Shown in pieces: positions 1 through 5,342 of a stretch of DNA of 5,489 nucleotides. Position numbers and translations under genes: made by a program. The notes below the pieces were generated by a model. It was not told where the DNA came from and ran no database searches. It saw nothing but the letters and a program-made list of their open reading frames with translations. This stretch comes from JACPAU01 sp050732195 (lineage in GTDB: Bacteria > Methylomirabilota > Methylomirabilia > Methylomirabilales > JACPAU01), in NCBI GenBank assembly GCA_050732195.1, contig JBOHQK010000067.1, positions 1 to 5,489 of the forward strand. Direction: 5' to 3'. Numbering within the stretch: position 1 is the first letter of the stretch; every line of letters starts with the position of its first letter.

Positions 1-338
1 ATGCCCGAGGCCTGGCAGAGGAGACCCAGGAGGGCCGTCTCGTAGTGGGCCCAGTCCACGTAGCGCCCCCGGAGGGTCAGGATCGGCTCGTGGGTGGCGA
101 AGAGGGCCCCCTCCGGGAAGGCGTCCACATCCACCGGTAACCCCGTCAGCAGGTGGGCCGCCTCCTCGACGCCAGCCAGCACCCCCCAGGTCCACCCGGC
201 GGGGAAGGCCTTGAGGAGCACCTCCGCGGTGACCACGCTCTGGATCCCCTTCCGCCGGAGGATCTCCAGGGTCCGGACGAAGTAGACGTCGGTGATGAGG
301 CCTGCCTTGATGTCGGCCGGGTCGGCCGTGTGGAACAT
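1..338 (-). CDS. pncB: Nicotinate phosphoribosyltransferase, N-terminal part (cut by window edge)
   Basis: The first 112 residues are present; the 3' end lies beyond position 1. The product is expected to join nicotinate to PRPP, with ATP hydrolysis, to give nicotinate mononucleotide, the entry step of NAD salvage in the cytoplasm. Seen in the sequence: an opening MFHTADPADIKAGLITDVYF, then FVRTLEILRRKG, a PEGALF stretch near residues 75-80, and YETALLGLLCQASG at about 99-112. From memory, this order (TDVYF.RT, PEG, then ETA.LG..CQASG) is that of the short NAPRTase type exemplified by the Thermoplasma enzyme, rather than the longer E. coli PncB; the symbol is used in the broad sense. The ATG at 336-338 has a full AGGAGGT ribosome site 8 nt upstream, and lies 13 bp after the receiver gene stop, so it is probably the last gene seen of that operon. 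The phosphate-binding and PRPP-binding regions are outside the window, so activity cannot be judged. Confidence 0.85.
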   Translation of the reverse strand, partial: MFHTADPADIKAGLITDVYFVRTLEILRRKGIQSVVTAEVLLKAFPAGWTWGVLAGVEEAAHLLTGLPVDVDAFPEGALFATHEPILTLRGRYVDWAHYETALLGLLCQASG

Positions 339-346
339 ACCGGCAC

Positions 347-353
347 ACCTCCT
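347..353 (-). promoter_or_regulatory. Ribosome binding site of the nicotinate phosphoribosyltransferase gene
   Basis: AGGAGGT on the minus strand is a complete match to the anti-Shine-Dalgarno sequence and sits 8 nt before the ATG at 336-338. Its first bases are also the last bases of the TAG stop of the preceding receiver gene (TAGGAGGT). A ribosome terminating there would therefore sit on this initiation signal, which favours coupled translation. The site fixes the start codon choice. Confidence 0.85.
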
Positions 354-720
354 AGGCGGGGCGGAGGGTCTCGTCGATCCTCGCCAGCAGGGCGTTCGGG
401 CTGAAGGGTTTGGTAATGTAGGCCGCGATCCCCATCTGGAGCCCCCGGAGCCGGTCCATTTCCTTCCCCTTTACGGTCAGCATGAAGACCGGGATGGCCT
501 TGGTGGCCGGGTCCCGCTTCAGGGCCTCCAGGGCCTGGAAGCCGTCCATCCGGGGCATCATCACATCGAGCAGGATCAGGTCGGGTCGCTCTGCGCGGGC
601 CTTCTCCAGCCCCTCCAGCCCGTCGGTGGCGGCGATCACGGTGTACCCCGCCGTTCGGAGCTTGTAGTCGATGATCTTCAGGATGTGGATCTCATCATCC
701 ACCACCAGGATCTTCGGCAT
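352..720 (-). CDS. Stand-alone response regulator receiver domain (CheY-like)
   Basis: This 122-residue protein is a single receiver domain with no output domain. It should be phosphorylated by a histidine kinase and act through protein-protein contact in the cytoplasm. The conserved residues are all visible: the acidic pair D8/D9 in ILVVDDE, phospho-acceptor D52 in LILLDVMMP, T82 in MLTVKGKE, and K104 in YITKPF. The usual acidic pair in GADDYITKPF is replaced by GIAAYITKPF. The ATG at 718-720 is preceded by GAGGAAG and gives a normal receiver N terminus. It overlaps the end of rsmA by 26 bp in another frame and ends 13 bp before the nicotinate phosphoribosyltransferase start. No kinase gene is present in the window, so partner and role are unknown; chemotaxis, development, or control of a neighbouring process are all open. 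DNA binding is unlikely because there is no further domain. Confidence 0.93.
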   Translation of the reverse strand: MPKILVVDDEIHILKIIDYKLRTAGYTVIAATDGLEGLEKARAERPDLILLDVMMPRMDGFQALEALKRDPATKAIPVFMLTVKGKEMDRLRGLQMGIAAYITKPFSPNALLARIDETLRPA

Positions 721-1615
721 CGTCTTCCTCGTCGGGGATCCGCGGGGGAAGGGCAGGGGCCGCCGCCGAGAGCGCCTCGGCCAGTGCGGCGAACTCCTCC
801 AGGCTGAGCGTCTCAGCCCGGCGGTTCCCGGCGACCCTGGCGGCGGCGAAGGCCGCGGCCAGCCCTCCCGCGAGCGGCCGCAGGACGGGGGAGGCCGTGA
901 GAGCGTTGCGGATCATCTTCCGCCGCTGCCAGAACCCCGCCCGGACCAGGGCGAAGAGGAGGTCCGGCCGGGCCACCGTCACGGCCGGTCGCGGGAGAAG
1001 GTCCAAGCGGATGAGGACCGAGTCGACCGCCGGGACCGGTTCGAAGGCCTCCCGCGGGGCCGCCGCCACCACGACAGGCTCGGCGCGGTAGCGACAGTAG
1101 AGGGTGAGCGCCCCGTAGTTCCGTCCACCCGGCGCCGCCGTCAGGCGGGCCGCTACCTCCCGCTGGACCATCAGGAGGCATCGGTCCACGACGCCCCCCA
1201 GGCTGAGGAGACGCCGGAGGAGGGGGGTGGCGATGGCATAAGGGATGTTGGCCACTACTCGGAAGCGCTCCCCGGGCGCCGGGGCCGCCTCGGGGGGTGG
1301 GAGGGGGAGGCTGAGCGCATCCCCCTCCACCAGCAAGACCCGCGGGTCCCCCGCGAATCGGCGCCGGAGGAGGGCCGCTAACGCCGCATCTACCTCCACC
1401 GCCACGACCTGGCGGCAGGCCCCGGCCAGGGCGGCCGTCAGCGTCCCGAGCCCGGCGCCGATCTCCAGGACTCGCTGCTCCGGCTTGAGCTCCGCCGCCC
1501 GGAGGATGGCCGCCAGGACGGCCTCGTCGGCCAGGAAGCTCTGCCCCAGGCGCCGCCGCGGCCGGATGCCCGCCTCCCGCAGGAGCCGCCGGGTTTCGGC
1601 GCGAAGCGGGGACAT
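695..1615 (-). CDS. rsmA: 16S rRNA (adenine1518/1519-N6)-dimethyltransferase RsmA/KsgA
   Basis: A SAM-dependent enzyme that dimethylates the two adjacent adenines in the 3'-terminal hairpin of 16S rRNA during small-subunit maturation; its loss classically gives kasugamycin resistance. The 306-residue product has the Rossmann methyltransferase motifs in order: LGQSFL at 23-28, EIGAGLGTLT at 51-60 (SAM-binding motif I), the acidic E74, GDAL at 98-101, and catalytic-loop NIPYAI at 123-128. These are followed by MVQREVAARL, FEPVPAVDS at 191-199, the basic RRKMIRNAL near 231-239, and the C-terminal RRAETLSLEEF. The family usually shows GQNFL and NLPYN, so this copy has two mild substitutions. It is somewhat longer than the usual ~270 residues because of an Ala/Pro-rich, acidic tail ending DEEDDAEDPGGG, part of which is coded in the overlap with the receiver gene. 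The ATG is 1 nt after the TPR gene stop, suggesting translational coupling. Confidence 0.95.
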   Translation of the reverse strand: MSPLRAETRRLLREAGIRPRRRLGQSFLADEAVLAAILRAAELKPEQRVLEIGAGLGTLTAALAGACRQVVAVEVDAALAALLRRRFAGDPRVLLVEGDALSLPLPPPEAAPAPGERFRVVANIPYAIATPLLRRLLSLGGVVDRCLLMVQREVAARLTAAPGGRNYGALTLYCRYRAEPVVVAAAPREAFEPVPAVDSVLIRLDLLPRPAVTVARPDLLFALVRAGFWQRRKMIRNALTASPVLRPLAGGLAAAFAAARVAGNRRAETLSLEEFAALAEALSAAAPALPPRIPDEEDDAEDPGGG

Positions 1616-1616
1616 G

Positions 1617-2339
1617 CTAGCCCTGGGGACGGCGGTCCTTCTGCTTCGCCATCCGCAGGTTCATCTGGGCCAGGTGGTTGCGCGGGTCCAGGGCCAGGGC
1701 CTTCTCCCACGCGGCGACGGCCTGATCCTCCTGCCCCATGCGGTGGAGGAGGATCCCGAGGTTGACGTAGGCCTCCACATAGCGGGGGTTGATCTCCAGC
1801 GCCCGGGTCATGGCCTGGAGGGCCTTCTCGTGCTCCCCCTTTTCCCGGTAGCAAACCCCCAGCCGGTTGTGGATGTCGGCGTAGGTGGGACCGAGCGTCA
1901 GGGCCTTCCGGTACTCGGTGGCCGCCTCCTCAAGCATCCCCAGATCGAAATAAATCTTCCCCAGGTCCCCATGGGCATTGGCCAGTTTGCTCCGGATGAG
2001 GCTGCTCAGCAGGACGGGGGCATCCCCCTCCCGCGCCTTGGCCAGCCCGAACTCCCGCAGCGCGGGCCCGTAGGCGCCGATGTCGGCTAAGGTGATGGCC
2101 AGGTTCAGCTGGGCCTCGGTATAGTTGGGGTTGATGCTGAGGGCCCGCCGGAACAGCTCGATGGCCTTCTCGGAGGAGTTGCGCTGGCTGTAGATGAAGC
2201 CGAGCATATTGTAGATGTTGGCGTACAGGGGGGTCCGCTGGACCACCTCCAGGCAGAGCTGCTCGGCATCCTCGTAGTCCCCGCTCTGAAAGGCGGTCGT
2301 GGCCCGCTGCACCAGCTGCTTCAGGTCGGCGCTGTCCAT
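1617..2339 (-). CDS. Tetratricopeptide-repeat protein, function unassigned
   Basis: A 240-residue protein made almost entirely of TPR units, each a helix pair of about 34 residues used as a protein-binding scaffold. Repeats I can align are at about 5-37, 40-73 (ending ALSINPNY), 74-106 (degenerate), 119-152 (ending ALTLGPTY), 153-186 (ending ALEINPRY) and 187-220 (ending ALALDPRN). A short non-repeat linker lies at about 107-118. There is no signal peptide or membrane segment after the chosen start, so it is probably cytoplasmic. The ATG at 2337-2339 has GGAG 5 nt upstream and begins MDSADLKQLVQ, just where the TPR-like sequence begins. The same frame stays open for some 377 codons further upstream across bamD, but that extension is arginine/glycine/proline-rich shadow sequence. 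It starts 14 bp after the bamD-like stop and ends 1 bp before rsmA. Partners are unknown; a link to envelope assembly would be guesswork from position. Confidence 0.85.
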   Translation of the reverse strand: MDSADLKQLVQRATTAFQSGDYEDAEQLCLEVVQRTPLYANIYNMLGFIYSQRNSSEKAIELFRRALSINPNYTEAQLNLAITLADIGAYGPALREFGLAKAREGDAPVLLSSLIRSKLANAHGDLGKIYFDLGMLEEAATEYRKALTLGPTYADIHNRLGVCYREKGEHEKALQAMTRALEINPRYVEAYVNLGILLHRMGQEDQAVAAWEKALALDPRNHLAQMNLRMAKQKDRRPQG

Positions 2340-2353
2340 CGGGTCTCCGCCGG

Positions 2354-3229
2354 TCAGAAGGGGGCTCCCACCCGGACCGACTCCCGAAAGTCCGTCCAGG
2401 AATCCTTGAGCAGGTCGAGGAGGGAGGGGTTGCGGGAGGACTTGGCCTCCGGAGGTGGAGCGGGCCGGGCCTCCACCTGGACGCCCAGCCGCTTGCCAGC
2501 CGCGACCGCGAAGGGGGAATAGGGGAACTCGGCGATGACCCGATGGTAGGCCGCGGCGGCTTCGGCCTGCTCCCCGCGGGCGCGGGCGACCTCCCCCAGG
2601 TAGTAGAGGGCCTCCCCCTCCAGGCCGAGCCCGGCGTACTCCCGCAGGACCATGGCGAACCGCCCGGAGGCGGCCGCGTACTCCTCTCGCCGGAAGTAGA
2701 AGAGGCCCACCTCCAGCTCCTTCTCCGCCAGCCGGCGCCGCGCCTCCTGAAGGCGGGCCCGGGCCTCGGGGGCGTAGGGGCTGTCCGGGACCTCCGCGAG
2801 CAACTGCTGGAAGGCCCGGACGGCCCGCCGGGTCATGCTCTGGTCCCGGTCCACCCGCTCCACCTGGCGGAAGGAGGCCAGCGCAATGTGGTAGAGGGCC
2901 TCGTCCAACCGCTCGTGCGCCGGGTGCACCTGGAGGAACTTCTGGTACTCGCTCCGGGCCTCGTTGTAGAGGCGCTCCTCGAAGTAGGTCCGGGCCACGC
3001 CCAGCCGGGCCTCCGGGGCAAGGACACTCCCCGGGTACTGGTTGAGGAGGGCTTGCAGTTTCTCCCGGGCGTCGGCGTACCGGCCCCGCTGGAAGTCCAC
3101 GTTGGCCCGCCAGTACAGCCCCGCCTCCCCGTAGGGGAGCATCTCGCGCCCCCGCGAGGCGCAGGAGAGGCCCGTCCCCGCGACCGCCACGAGCAGGAGC
3201 AGCCACCCCCACCCACCAAGCGCGCGCAT
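2354..3229 (-). CDS. bamD: BamD-like outer membrane assembly lipoprotein
   Basis: A 291-residue exported lipoprotein resembling BamD (YfiO), the essential periplasmic lipoprotein of the BAM complex that inserts beta-barrel proteins into the outer membrane. The N terminus has an Arg, a Leu/Val-rich core at about 9-18, and GLSC with Cys23 as the likely lipidated residue. The box is slightly off consensus (Gly rather than Leu at -3), and Ala at +2 is compatible with outer-membrane sorting. The mature part has TPR-like helix pairs starting near YWRANVDFQRGRYADA, then ARTYFEERLYNEAR, VDRDQSMTRRAVRAFQQLL, PDSPYAPEARARL, and LAEKELEVGLFYFRREEYAAA. The DRD...AF..LL...P.S.Y...A..RL order and the following LA..E..V..FY.....Y.AA pattern match my memory of BamD. 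About 30 C-terminal residues look unstructured and Pro-rich before LLDLLKDSWTDF. The ATG has GGGAGG 6 nt upstream and its own promoter. A related YbgF/CpoB-type TPR protein is the main alternative. Confidence 0.85.
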   Translation of the reverse strand: MRALGGWGWLLLLVAVAGTGLSCASRGREMLPYGEAGLYWRANVDFQRGRYADAREKLQALLNQYPGSVLAPEARLGVARTYFEERLYNEARSEYQKFLQVHPAHERLDEALYHIALASFRQVERVDRDQSMTRRAVRAFQQLLAEVPDSPYAPEARARLQEARRRLAEKELEVGLFYFRREEYAAASGRFAMVLREYAGLGLEGEALYYLGEVARARGEQAEAAAAYHRVIAEFPYSPFAVAAGKRLGVQVEARPAPPPEAKSSRNPSLLDLLKDSWTDFRESVRVGAPF

Positions 3230-3235
3230 CCGCTG

Positions 3236-3241
3236 CCTCCC
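3236..3241 (-). promoter_or_regulatory. Ribosome binding site of bamD-like gene
   Basis: GGGAGG on the minus strand lies 6 nt before the ATG at 3227-3229. This supports that start, which also gives a proper lipoprotein signal peptide. With a transcript start near 3255 the leader would be only about 25 nt, leaving no room for a structured riboregulator. Confidence 0.7.
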
Positions 3242-3261
3242 GCAACCCTCCGACCCGCCTC

Positions 3262-3290
3262 ACCCTACTGAAATCGCCAGGGGGTGTCAA
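3262..3290 (-). promoter_or_regulatory. Sigma70-type promoter for the bamD-led operon
   Basis: On the minus strand there is a perfect -35 hexamer TTGACA (3285-3290), a 17-bp spacer, and TAGGGT (3262-3267) as -10. The -10 keeps the three most conserved positions (T1, A2, T6) but has Gs in the middle, as might be expected in a high-GC genome. The spacer includes an AT-rich patch (GATTTCAG) just before the -10. A start near 3255 is expected, about 25 nt before the bamD-like ATG. It lies immediately downstream of the terminator that ends the clp block, which is where a new promoter is needed. Confidence 0.8.
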
Positions 3291-3310
3291 GCCGGAACGC
3301 CCGCATCCCC

Positions 3311-3344
3311 GTGAAAGAGAAAGGGCAAGGGAGAACCCTTGCCC
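3311..3344 (-). terminator. Rho-independent terminator after clpX
   Basis: Read on the minus strand, GGGCAAGGG (3336-3344) pairs perfectly with CCCTTGCCC (3323-3331) across a 4-nt loop TTCT, followed by the T-rich tract TTTCTCTTTC (3313-3322). The stem is 9 bp with no mismatch. It begins about 47 nt after the clpX stop. The opposite strand lacks a T tract after the stem, so it works in the clpX direction only. The tail is interrupted by Cs, so some read-through into the bamD operon is possible. Confidence 0.9.
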
Positions 3345-3373
3345 CACCTGCCCGCCGCGGCGTCCCGCCCGCC

Positions 3374-3390
3374 CCGCCCCCGGGGGGCGG
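3374..3390. other. GC-only inverted repeat just after the clpX stop
   Basis: CCGCCCC (3374-3380) and GGGGCGG (3384-3390) can form a 7-bp stem with a 3-nt loop, starting 1 nt after the clpX stop codon. There is no T tract on either side, so it is not an intrinsic terminator by itself. It might stabilise the clpX mRNA 3' end or be a chance product of GC-rich sequence. Confidence 0.35.
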
Positions 3391-3391
3391 C

Positions 3392-4639
3392 CTACGCCGA
3401 TTCGGCCTTCTTCTTGTACAGGAGGATGGGCCGACTCCGCTCGGCCACCACCTCCCGATTCACGAGGCACTCCGTGATGCCCGTCTCCGAGGGGATCTCG
3501 TACATGATGTCCAGCATGATGTCTTCCAGGATGGCCCGTAAGCCCCGGGCCCCGGTATCCCGCTTCACCGCCTCCTCGGCCACCGCCAGCACCGCGTCAT
3601 CCGTGAGGGTCAGCTTCACCCCCTCGAACTCGAAGAACTTCTGGTACTGCTTGAGGAGGGCGTTCTTGGGCTCCCGCAGGATCCGGATGAGGGCGGCCAC
3701 GTCCAGCTCGTGCAGGGAGGCCACCACCGGGAGCCGCCCCACCAGCTCGGGGATGAGACCGTAGCGGAGCAGGTCCTCCGGCTGCACCTCCGCTAGGATC
3801 TGGCCCACCTTCCGCTCCCGGCGGCCCTGGACCTTGGCCCCGAACCCCATCTGCTTCTGCTCGACCCGCCCCTCAATGATCTTCTCCAGCCCCACGAAGG
3901 CCCCGCCGCACAGGAACAGGATGTTCGTGGTGTCCACCTGCACGTACTCCTGCTGGGGGTGCTTGCGTCCCCCCTGGGGGGGGACGTTGGCCACGGTCCC
4001 CTCCAGGATCTTCAGCAGGGCCTGCTGCACCCCCTCCCCCGACACGTCGCGGGTGATGGAGGGGTTTTCCGACTTCCGAGCGATCTTGTCAATCTCGTCG
4101 ATGTAGATGATCCCCCGCTCCGCCCGCTCCACGTCGTAGTCGGCCACCTGCAGGAGCCGGAGGATGATGTTCTCCACATCCTCCCCCACGTACCCCGCCT
4201 CCGTGAGCGTGGTGGCATCGGCGATGGTGAAGGGGACATCCAGGATCTTGGCCAGCGTCTGGGCGAGCAGGGTCTTCCCGGAGCCGGTGGGGCCGATGAG
4301 GAGGATGTTGGACTTGGTCAGCTCCACGTCGTCGAAGTCCGCCCGACTGTTGATGCGCTTGTAGTGGTTGTGGACGGCGACCGAGAGGGTCTTCTTGGCC
4401 CGCTCCTGCCCGATCACGTACTGGTCCAGGACGGCCTTGATCTCGGCCGGCTTGGGCAGGTCCCCCAGCGACTTTCCCCGCTCTTCCTCCAGCTCCTCGG
4501 CGATGATGTCGTTGCAGAGCTCAATGCACTCGTCGCAGATGTACACCGTAGGGCCGGCGATGAGCTTCCGGACATCCTCCTGGCTCTTGCCGCAGAAGGA
4601 GCACTGGAGCTTGCCCCCTGACTTGACCGCCTTGGCCAT
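3392..4639 (-). CDS. clpX: ATP-dependent Clp protease ATP-binding subunit ClpX
   Basis: The AAA+ unfoldase of the ClpXP protease: a hexamer recognises tagged or native substrates, unfolds them with ATP and threads them into ClpP. The 415-residue product has the full family layout. An N-terminal zinc-binding domain carries Cys13, Cys16, Cys35 and Cys38 (CSFC and CDEC). Then come Walker A GPTGSGKT at 116-123, pore loop GYVG at 149-152, and Walker B IIYIDEID at 177-184. The RKH loop is at 225-227, the ClpP-docking loop MGF at 264-266 (IGF in E. coli), the arginine finger in GRLPV (Arg302) and sensor 2 in GARGLR (Arg365). Start: the ATG at 4637-4639, with GAGGAGG 5 nt upstream, is preferred to an in-frame GTG at 4655-4657, because the extra codons would encode the ribosome site itself. 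It follows clpP by 29 bp and is followed by a terminator, not by lon. Confidence 0.98.
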   Translation of the reverse strand: MAKAVKSGGKLQCSFCGKSQEDVRKLIAGPTVYICDECIELCNDIIAEELEEERGKSLGDLPKPAEIKAVLDQYVIGQERAKKTLSVAVHNHYKRINSRADFDDVELTKSNILLIGPTGSGKTLLAQTLAKILDVPFTIADATTLTEAGYVGEDVENIILRLLQVADYDVERAERGIIYIDEIDKIARKSENPSITRDVSGEGVQQALLKILEGTVANVPPQGGRKHPQQEYVQVDTTNILFLCGGAFVGLEKIIEGRVEQKQMGFGAKVQGRRERKVGQILAEVQPEDLLRYGLIPELVGRLPVVASLHELDVAALIRILREPKNALLKQYQKFFEFEGVKLTLTDDAVLAVAEEAVKRDTGARGLRAILEDIMLDIMYEIPSETGITECLVNREVVAERSRPILLYKKKAESA

Positions 4640-4644
4640 CCGCC

Positions 4645-4651
4645 CCTCCTC
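4645..4651 (-). promoter_or_regulatory. Ribosome binding site deciding the clpX start
   Basis: GAGGAGG on the minus strand lies 5 nt before ATG 4637-4639. It sits inside the six codons that would be added by the upstream in-frame GTG at 4655-4657, so the downstream ATG is the better start. Confidence 0.8.
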
Positions 4652-4655
4652 GGTC

Positions 4656-4669
4656 ACGCGACGTCGCGT
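4656..4669. repeat. 14-bp perfect palindrome in the clpP-clpX junction
   Basis: ACGCGACGTCGCGT is its own reverse complement. It overlaps one base of the clpP stop codon and ends 4 nt upstream of the clpX ribosome binding site. As RNA it could form only a short 5-bp stem with a 4-nt loop. It could be a protein site or a chance palindrome in a GC-rich genome; only one copy was seen in the window. Confidence 0.5.
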
Positions 4670-5280
4670 CAGCGCACGCCCGCCGGCACCGGCACGCGGG
4701 CCCGGGACACGATCACCTCATCGATGAGGCCGTACTCCTTGGCCTGCTGGGCGCTCATAAAGAAGTCCCGGTCGGTGTCCCGCTGGATCTTCTCCAGAGG
4801 CTGGCCGGTGTGCTGCACGAGGATCCGGTTCACCTCCTCGCGCATCCGGAGGATCTCCTTCGCCTGGATATCGATGTCGGTGGCCTGGCCCTGCACCCCG
4901 CCCAGCGGCTGGTGGATCATGATGCGGGCGTGCGGGAGCGCGAACCGCTTCCCCTTGGTTCCGGCCGCCAGGAGGAGCGCCCCCATGCTGGCGGCCTGCC
5001 CCATGCAGATGGTCTCGACGTCCGGCTTGATGTAGCACATGGTGTCGTAGATGGCCAGGCCGGCCGTCACCGACCCCCCGGGGCAGTTGATGTAGATGTG
5101 GATGTCCTTCTCCGGGTCCTCCGCTTCCAGGAAGATGAGCTGGGCGATGATGAGGTTCGCGTCGGCGTCGTCGATGGGGGTCCCGAGGAAGATGATCCGG
5201 TCCTTCAGGAGGCGGGAGAAGATGTCGTACGCCCGCTCCCCCCGGCTCGTCTGCTCCACCACCATGGGTACGAGGTACAT
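4669..5280 (-). CDS. clpP: ATP-dependent Clp protease proteolytic subunit ClpP
   Basis: The serine peptidase chamber of ClpXP: two stacked heptamer rings that degrade polypeptides fed in by ClpX. The 203-residue product has the complete triad, Ser98 in GQAASMGALL, His123 in MIHQPLGG, and Asp172 in DTDRDFFMS. It also has the oxyanion-region CPGGS at 66-70 and the handle helix that follows Q130. The N terminus MYLVPMVVEQTSRGERAYDI is standard, with VPMVVEQT...ERAYDI being the typical start of mature ClpP. The ATG at 5278-5280 has GGAG 5 nt upstream. A second ATG at 5263-5265 (Met6) lacks a ribosome site but would make a protein close to the processed mature form. It lies 62 bp after tig and 29 bp before clpX. 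Length is typical and nothing is missing. Confidence 0.98.
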   Translation of the reverse strand: MYLVPMVVEQTSRGERAYDIFSRLLKDRIIFLGTPIDDADANLIIAQLIFLEAEDPEKDIHIYINCPGGSVTAGLAIYDTMCYIKPDVETICMGQAASMGALLLAAGTKGKRFALPHARIMIHQPLGGVQGQATDIDIQAKEILRMREEVNRILVQHTGQPLEKIQRDTDRDFFMSAQQAKEYGLIDEVIVSRARVPVPAGVR

Positions 5281-5342
5281 GGCCGCTCCGTCCCGACGCA
5301 GCCTGGCCGGCTGCGCCGGACTGCACGGTGCCCCCGGGGACT

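Noticed and set aside
671..2090. Long plus-strand open frames (671-1381 and 1245-2090) opposite rsmA and the TPR gene.
   Set aside because: They are antisense to clearly coding genes, have low-complexity composition, and lack recognisable domains or start signals.
2543..3271. 242-codon plus-strand frame opposite bamD.
   Set aside because: It is Leu/Gly/Pro/Val-rich shadow sequence mirroring codon bias on the minus strand; no motif or ribosome site supports it.
2340..3470. In-frame upstream extension of the TPR gene, open for about 377 codons across bamD, the terminator and the clpX 3' end.
   Set aside because: The extension is Gly/Arg/Pro/Ala-rich without family motifs, runs through a transcription terminator and promoter, and overlaps two well-supported genes. 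It is a GC-rich shadow frame; the TPR fold and a ribosome site begin at 2339.
3959..4621. 220-codon plus-strand frame opposite clpX.
   Set aside because: It is antisense to an intact and highly conserved clpX; composition is typical of a complementary-frame artefact.
5307..5319. Short inverted repeat CCGG-5 nt-CCGG between tig and clpP, considered as a terminator or regulatory hairpin.
   Set aside because: The stem is only 4 bp and has no T tract; nothing distinguishes it from chance in this composition. I also saw no convincing -35/-10 pair in this 62-bp gap.
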